In this document: positions 59,378-64,000 of the stretch, piece by piece
Layout of the letters: every line of letters starts with the position of its first letter
Numbering within the stretch: position 1 is the first letter of the stretch
Assembly (NCBI RefSeq): GCF_047372505.1
Contig: NZ_JBKBEU010000004.1
Span: 4,226 to 68,225 of the forward strand
Source of the DNA: Phaeobacter cretensis
GTDB lineage: Bacteria; Pseudomonadota; Alphaproteobacteria; Rhodobacterales; Rhodobacteraceae
Direction of reading: 5' to 3'
Length of the DNA: 64,000 nt
Position numbers and translations under genes: made by a program
Notes under the pieces: generated by a model
What the model saw: the letters and a program-made list of their open reading frames with translations, nothing else
Told to the model about the DNA's origin: nothing
The model's database searches: none

Positions 59378-61270
59378 ATGGCACGCACCTCCGCACAGCA
59401 TTCAGGATCGGCCTATAGGTCTGGGCTGGCCGAGATCCGCAAGGCTCGCAAGGGCAATCGCGGCGCTTTCTGGCTGATTGGTATATTCAGCTTTTTTGCC
59501 AATATGCTGATGCTGACCAGCCCGCTCTATATGATGCAGGTCTATGACCGGGTGTTGGGCAGCCGCTCGCTGGAAACGCTGGTGGCGCTGACCGTATTGG
59601 TGGGGTTCCTCTTTCTGATCATGGGAGTGCTGGACTATGTGCGGGGCCGTATTCTGGCTCGGGTCGGGGCCCGGTTCCATGACCAGCTGGAAACCCGCGT
59701 GTTCAATGCGGTGCAGGACAAATCGGCGGCTGGCTTCAATGATGATACGGCCAAGGTCGGGCTGCGGGATCTGGAGGCGCTGCAAAAAGCGCTGTCCTCC
59801 CCCATCGTTTCGGCGTTCTTTGATCTGCCCTGGACGCCGCTGTTTTTGGGATTGATCGCGCTATTTCATCCGCTTCTGGGGCTTTTGGCGCTGATCGGTG
59901 GCGGGGTGTTGGTGGTTTTTGCAGTGGCCAATCAGATGGTTTCAAAAGCGGCAGTGGAAAACGCCAACATAATGGCGGCTTCGGCACATCAGGTGTCGGA
60001 CGGGATGCGCAACAATGCCGAGCTGATCCAGGGGTTGGGGATGCGCAAAGCAGCCTTTGCCAAATGGCGGATGCTGCGCAGTCAGGCGGTCGGATCAGAG
60101 TTGAGTGCGGCAGATAAGACCGGCGGCTTCAGCACCGCCACCCGTACATTCCGCCTGGCGCTGCAATCGGCAATGCTGGGCACCGGCGCCTATCTGGTGC
60201 TGACCGAAGGGCTGACGCCCGGAGTGATGATTGCCTCGTCTATCATCATGGGGCGGGCACTGGCCCCAATTGAAACACTGATCGGCCAATGGGCGCTGGT
60301 CCAGCGCGCGATGCAGGCCCAAGAACGCCTGGGTCAGATGCTGACCGAAACCCCGGAACGACCCGCACCGATGAAACTGGCACGCCCGGCCGCCAAGCTG
60401 GAGGTGCAGGGCGTGGCCCTGGTGCCGCCGGTGGCGCCGGGGCAGGTGGCCAAACCGGCCTTGCAGGGGCTCAACTTCAATATTCAACCAGGGCAGGCGT
60501 TGGGGGTTATCGGTGCGTCCGGAGCGGGGAAATCCTCACTGGCACGGGCGCTGATCGGCGTCTGGCATCCAGTGTCGGGCAAGATCCGGCTCGATGGGGC
60601 GGCACTCAATCAATATGACATGGATGATCTGGGCAGCTACATTGGTTACCTGCCGCAGCAGGTGACATTGTTTGACGGCACCATTGCCGAAAACATTGCC
60701 CGCCTGTCGATGATGCCGGATCCCGATCAGGTGGTGGCAGCGGCGCGTAAGGCGGCTGTGCATGACATGATCCTGCAATTGCCGCAGGGCTATGACACGC
60801 CGGTGCGGGTGGCCAGCAACCGTTTGTCCGGCGGGCAGGTGCAGCGCATCGGCCTCGCGCGGGCTCTTTACGGTGATCCGGTGCTGCTTGTGCTGGATGA
60901 GCCGAATTCAAATCTCGACAATGAGGGCAGCCAGGCGCTCAATCTGGCGGTGTCTCATGCCAAGCAGGATGGGCGTGCGGTGATCATCATGGCCCATCGC
61001 CCTGCGGCGATCCAGCTGTGTAATCTGATCCTGATTCTTGATAATGGCACCCAGCGCGCCTTTGGTGCCAAGGATGCGGTGCTGCGCGAGCATTTGCAGA
61101 ACCCGCAGGCGGGGCAGCAGAAGCCTGCCCAACAAAAGCCGTCCCCTACACAGGGTCAGGCTGCGCCCGCATCAGACAAACCGGCGCAGGTGACAGCGCC
61201 GGAGGGGGCCACACAGATGCCTCCGCAGGCCCCCCCGCAAGCCGCAGCCAAGGCAGAGGCAAAATCATGA
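59378..61270 (+). CDS. type I secretion ABC transporter (PrtD-like), system 2
   Basis: The ~630-residue protein has the membrane domain opening RGAFWLIGIFSFFANMLMLTSPLYMMQVYDRVLGSRSLETL, Walker A GASGAGKSSLARAL (~378), LSGGQVQRIGLARAL (~483), Walker B VLLVLDEPNSNLD (~503) and MAHRP. A Pro/Gln/Ala-rich tail of ~60 residues, absent from system 1, follows the ATPase. The ATG at 59378 with AAAGGCAG upstream is chosen over the in-frame ATG at 59237. It lacks a C39 domain. It overlaps the adaptor gene by ATGA. Confidence 0.94.
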   Translation: MARTSAQHSGSAYRSGLAEIRKARKGNRGAFWLIGIFSFFANMLMLTSPLYMMQVYDRVLGSRSLETLVALTVLVGFLFLIMGVLDYVRGRILARVGARFHDQLETRVFNAVQDKSAAGFNDDTAKVGLRDLEALQKALSSPIVSAFFDLPWTPLFLGLIALFHPLLGLLALIGGGVLVVFAVANQMVSKAAVENANIMAASAHQVSDGMRNNAELIQGLGMRKAAFAKWRMLRSQAVGSELSAADKTGGFSTATRTFRLALQSAMLGTGAYLVLTEGLTPGVMIASSIIMGRALAPIETLIGQWALVQRAMQAQERLGQMLTETPERPAPMKLARPAAKLEVQGVALVPPVAPGQVAKPALQGLNFNIQPGQALGVIGASGAGKSSLARALIGVWHPVSGKIRLDGAALNQYDMDDLGSYIGYLPQQVTLFDGTIAENIARLSMMPDPDQVVAAARKAAVHDMILQLPQGYDTPVRVASNRLSGGQVQRIGLARALYGDPVLLVLDEPNSNLDNEGSQALNLAVSHAKQDGRAVIIMAHRPAAIQLCNLILILDNGTQRAFGAKDAVLREHLQNPQAGQQKPAQQKPSPTQGQAAPASDKPAQVTAPEGATQMPPQAPPQAAAKAEAKS

Positions 61271-62574
61271 GCGAGACATCCAAATCCTATCCGATCCGTG
61301 GGTTGACCATTGCCGGGCTTCTGGCGCTTGGGCTGCTGTTGGGCGGCATTGGCCAATGGGCGACCACCGCAGAAATCTCAGGTGCGGTGATCGCTTCTGG
61401 ATCTATCAAGGTGGAGCAGAACCGTCAGGTGGTGCAGCATCCTGATGGCGGTGTTGTGGATGAGATCCTGGTGAGCGAAGGGGATCTGGTCGAGGAAGAC
61501 ACGCTGTTGCTGCGGCTGGAACCGTCGGAGCTGTTGGCGGAACGGCAGATCGTCGAAGGTCAGCTGGCCGAGACCCTGGCCCGGCGCAGCCGCTACAGTG
61601 CGGAACGCGACGAGGCGACAGAAGTCCATTTTGCTGAGCTGTTGTTTGAATTACAGGGCACACATGTACAGACCGAGGAGCTGATCAGCGGGCAGAAACG
61701 CCTGTTCGATGCGCGTCTGGTCAACCTCAAGGCCCGGATCAGCCGTCTGCAGGAACGTGTCGGCCAGATCCAGAGCCAGATCGACGGTATCGAGGCGCAG
61801 CAGTCGGCTCTGCAGGAGCAATTGGTGCTGATCGGCAAGGAACTGGAAAACCAGCAGAGCTTGCTGTCGCAAGGCCTGGCGCAATCCAGCCGGGTGCTGT
61901 CACTGCAGCGCGAACAGTCACGGCTGCGCGGCGAGGCCGGGGCGCTGACCGCCCAGAAGGCTCAGGCCGAAGGTCAGGTGACCGAATTGGGGCTGGAGAT
62001 CCTCAACCAGAAAAGTGCGCGGCGTGAAGAGGCGATTACCACTCTGCGTGACCTTCAGGTGCGTGAGCTGGAGTTGATCGAACGGCGCAATGTGGTCCTG
62101 CAGCGTCTGTCCCGGCTGGAGGTGCGCGCGCCGGTGGCCGGAGTGATTTATGATCTCAATGTCTTTGCCAGAAAATCGGTGATCCGATCGGCCGACCCGC
62201 TGATGTATCTGATCCCGCAAAGCCAGCCTTTGGTGATTTCGGCGCAGGTGGCGCCGTCGGATATTGATCAGGTCTATCTCAAGCAGCCGGTCAGCCTGAA
62301 TTTCTCCAGCTTCAACCAGCGCACCACGCCGACGCTGTTTGGCACAGTCAGCACGGTTTCGGCTGACTCCTTTGTCGATCAACAGACAGGGCGCAGCTAT
62401 TATGTGGTCGAAGCCCGACTGAACGAAGGTGAGATCAGTCGGCTGCCCGAAGGCAATGTGCTGGTGCCGGGGATGCCGGTGGAGACCTTTATCCAGACCA
62501 ACAGCCGCACGCCGTTTGCCTATCTGGTGCAACCGTTCACCGATTATCTGAACCGTGCTTTCCGCGAGAGCTGA
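61267..62574 (+). CDS. type I secretion membrane-fusion protein (HlyD/PrtE-like), system 2
   Basis: The 435-residue protein has one membrane helix (TIAGLLALGLLLGGIGQWA, ~15-33), lipoyl halves VVQHPDGGVVDEILVSEGDLV and RAPVAGVIYDLNVFARKSV, a coiled-coil hairpin (~95-280) and the barrel segment QVAPSDIDQVYLKQPVSLNFSSFNQRTTP. It couples the ABC transporter to an outer-membrane channel encoded elsewhere. The RTX proteins at 55872 and 1-2064 are candidate cargo. Confidence 0.95.
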   Translation: MSETSKSYPIRGLTIAGLLALGLLLGGIGQWATTAEISGAVIASGSIKVEQNRQVVQHPDGGVVDEILVSEGDLVEEDTLLLRLEPSELLAERQIVEGQLAETLARRSRYSAERDEATEVHFAELLFELQGTHVQTEELISGQKRLFDARLVNLKARISRLQERVGQIQSQIDGIEAQQSALQEQLVLIGKELENQQSLLSQGLAQSSRVLSLQREQSRLRGEAGALTAQKAQAEGQVTELGLEILNQKSARREEAITTLRDLQVRELELIERRNVVLQRLSRLEVRAPVAGVIYDLNVFARKSVIRSADPLMYLIPQSQPLVISAQVAPSDIDQVYLKQPVSLNFSSFNQRTTPTLFGTVSTVSADSFVDQQTGRSYYVVEARLNEGEISRLPEGNVLVPGMPVETFIQTNSRTPFAYLVQPFTDYLNRAFRES

Positions 62575-62767
62575 TCCGGTTCGGGGTGGATTTTACGGTA
62601 GAAAACCTGCTTGTAGCGGATCTGTCGGGAGGCCTAAACTGGCGCGATCCCGGCCCCGCCTGCAGGTCGGACCATGGCTCTGTTTCAAACCCTTGCGTTG
62701 GGAACCAGAGGCTGGATCAGAATGTGGGCCGGATTGGTGCTGGGTTGCGATGGATTAAGGATAGCAG

Positions 62768-63886
62768 ATGAAAAAGGCGCTGATCACAGGTGTTACGGGT
62801 CAGGACGGGTCCTACCTTGCGGAGTTTCTTCTTGAGAAGGGCTATGAGGTGCATGGGCTGAAGCGGCGTGCGTCGTCGTTCAACACGGCCCGTGTGGATC
62901 ATATTTATCAGGATCCGCATGTGGATCACGCCCGGTTCAAACTGCATTACGGCGATCTGACTGATACCTCCAACCTGACCCGCTTGTTGAGCGAGATTGA
63001 GCCGGATGAGGTGTATAACCTCGGCGCGCAATCCCATGTTGCGGTCTCGTTTGAGGCGCCGGAATATACGGCAGATGTGGATGGGATCGGCACGCTGCGC
63101 CTGCTGGAGGCGATCCGCTTTCTGGGGCTGGAGAAGAAAACCCGGTTCTATCAGGCCTCGACCTCGGAACTATATGGGCTGGTGCAGGAAACCCCGCAGC
63201 GCGAGACCACGCCATTTTACCCGCGCAGCCCCTATGCCGTGGCCAAGCTGTATTCCTATTGGATCACGGTCAATTACCGCGAGGCTTATGGCATGTATGC
63301 CTGCAACGGCATCCTGTTCAACCACGAGAGCCCGCGCCGGGGCGAGACCTTTGTGACCCGCAAGATCACCCGCGGGTTGGCCAATATCGCGCAGGGTCTG
63401 GAAGATTGTCTTTATATGGGCAATATCGACGCGCTGCGCGACTGGGGCCACGCCAAAGACTATGTGCGCATGCAGTGGATGATGCTGCAGCAGGAGGCGG
63501 CAGAGGATTTCGTGATCGCCACCGGCAAGCAATATTCGGTGCGCCAGTTCATCAGCTGGTCGGCTGCAGAGCTGGGCATCTCGCTGGCCTTTAGCGGGGA
63601 GGGCGTGGATGAGATCGCCACGGTCACCGCGATTGAGGGCGACATGGCACCGGCTTTGAAACTGGGCGATGTGGTGCTGCGCATTGATCCGCGCTATTTC
63701 CGCCCGGCCGAGGTTGAGACGCTGTTGGGCGATCCCGGCAAGGCCAAGCAGAAACTGGGCTGGGTGCCGGAGATCACCACAGAAGAGATGTGCGCCGAGA
63801 TGGTGCGCGAGGATCTCAAAACCGCCCGCCGCCATGCGCTCCTGAAGGAACACGGCATGGATCTGCCGGTCAGTGTCGAGGGCTGA
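62768..63886 (+). CDS. gmd: GDP-mannose 4,6-dehydratase
   Basis: The 372-residue enzyme starts MKKALITGVTGQDGSYLAEFLLEKGYEVHGLKRRASSFNT, diagnostic of Gmd. It has YQASTSELYG (catalytic Thr-Ser-Glu region), PYAVAKLYSYW (Tyr/Lys), and FNHESPRRGETFVTRKITR. It makes GDP-4-keto-6-deoxymannose, the precursor of GDP-L-fucose. fcl starts 4 bases after its stop. Confidence 0.97.
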   Translation: MKKALITGVTGQDGSYLAEFLLEKGYEVHGLKRRASSFNTARVDHIYQDPHVDHARFKLHYGDLTDTSNLTRLLSEIEPDEVYNLGAQSHVAVSFEAPEYTADVDGIGTLRLLEAIRFLGLEKKTRFYQASTSELYGLVQETPQRETTPFYPRSPYAVAKLYSYWITVNYREAYGMYACNGILFNHESPRRGETFVTRKITRGLANIAQGLEDCLYMGNIDALRDWGHAKDYVRMQWMMLQQEAAEDFVIATGKQYSVRQFISWSAAELGISLAFSGEGVDEIATVTAIEGDMAPALKLGDVVLRIDPRYFRPAEVETLLGDPGKAKQKLGWVPEITTEEMCAEMVREDLKTARRHALLKEHGMDLPVSVEG

Positions 63887-63890
63887 GCAG

Positions 63891-64000
63891 ATGGGATCGA
63901 CCGGGGTGAAAATCTATGTGGCCGGCCACCGCGGCATGGTTGGCAGCGCCATCCTGCGCCACCTAAAAGCCCGCAGAGACGCAGGCGAAAATATCAAACT
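63891..64000 (+). CDS. fcl: GDP-L-fucose synthase, 3' end outside the window
   Basis: Only the first 36 codons are present. KIYVAGHRGMVGSAILRHLK is the characteristic NADPH-binding start of GDP-fucose synthase, and it directly follows gmd, its usual operon partner. It catalyses the epimerase/reductase step to GDP-L-fucose. The frame is still open at the window end. Confidence 0.93.
   Translation, partial: MGSTGVKIYVAGHRGMVGSAILRHLKARRDAGENIK

Noticed and set aside
1..64000. tRNA, rRNA, CRISPR array, riboswitch or conjugation (tra/mob/vir) genes
   Set aside because: I found no sequence supporting any of these in the window.

Overview
The window looks like most of a roughly 65-kb plasmid from a marine Rhodobacteraceae (Roseobacter group) bacterium. 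The reasons are high GC content, alphaproteobacterial gene families, a RepA-type initiator (pfam 'replication initiator protein A') next to parA-parB, and a complete dTDP-rhamnose operon (rmlC-B-D-A) among surface-polysaccharide and type I secretion genes. This gene set matches the RepA-I 'biofilm plasmids' with a rhamnose operon, known from Phaeobacter inhibens DSM 17395 and relatives, which control attachment and motility. That match comes from recognising gene content; no database search was run. Both window ends cut through genes, as expected for a linearised circle.

Layout: 1-2064 is the end of an RTX protein gene. 2136-3255 is a decayed serralysin-type metalloprotease. 3431-6875 is rmlCBDA. 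6876-16772 holds an acyltransferase, a Wza-like export protein, a sugar epimerase, an initiating sugar-phosphate transferase, a FlaA1/CapD-type dehydratase and a YjbH/YjbF/YjbE-like set. 17003-21298 is a one-module NRPS (C-A-T-TE). 21.5-24.5 kb is a lower-GC accessory patch with a hydrolase, an acetyltransferase and an 880-bp non-autonomous Tn3-like cassette. 24575-28093 has a pyruvyltransferase-like protein and a GT4 glycosyltransferase. Two divergent LuxR-type regulators occupy 28.2-31.0 kb. 32219-37851 is a cysteine-containing RTX protein with its own type I secretion ABC transporter and adaptor. 38.0-43.9 kb is the replication/partition block (repA, iterons, parA, parB) plus ugd, bracketed by two copies of a composite palindrome. 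43913-55700 makes and exports a second polysaccharide (GlcA epimerase, KpsM/E/T-like transporter, UDP-galactopyranose mutase, two GlfT-like GT2s, a GT4, sulfotransferase-like proteins). 55872-62574 has another RTX protein, a sulfotransferase and a second type I secretion pair. 62768 to the end is gmd and fcl for GDP-fucose.

Together the genes supply activated rhamnose, glucuronate/galacturonate, galactofuranose and fucose. They join and modify the sugars (pyruvylation, acylation, sulfation), export the polymers and secrete calcium-binding RTX adhesins, with local LuxR-type control: a transferable surface-attachment kit. I see no Wzx flippase, Wzy polymerase, Wzc kinase, KpsC/S, phosphopantetheinyl transferase or outer-membrane TolC in the window, so these must come from the rest of the genome or the unseen ~1 kb.
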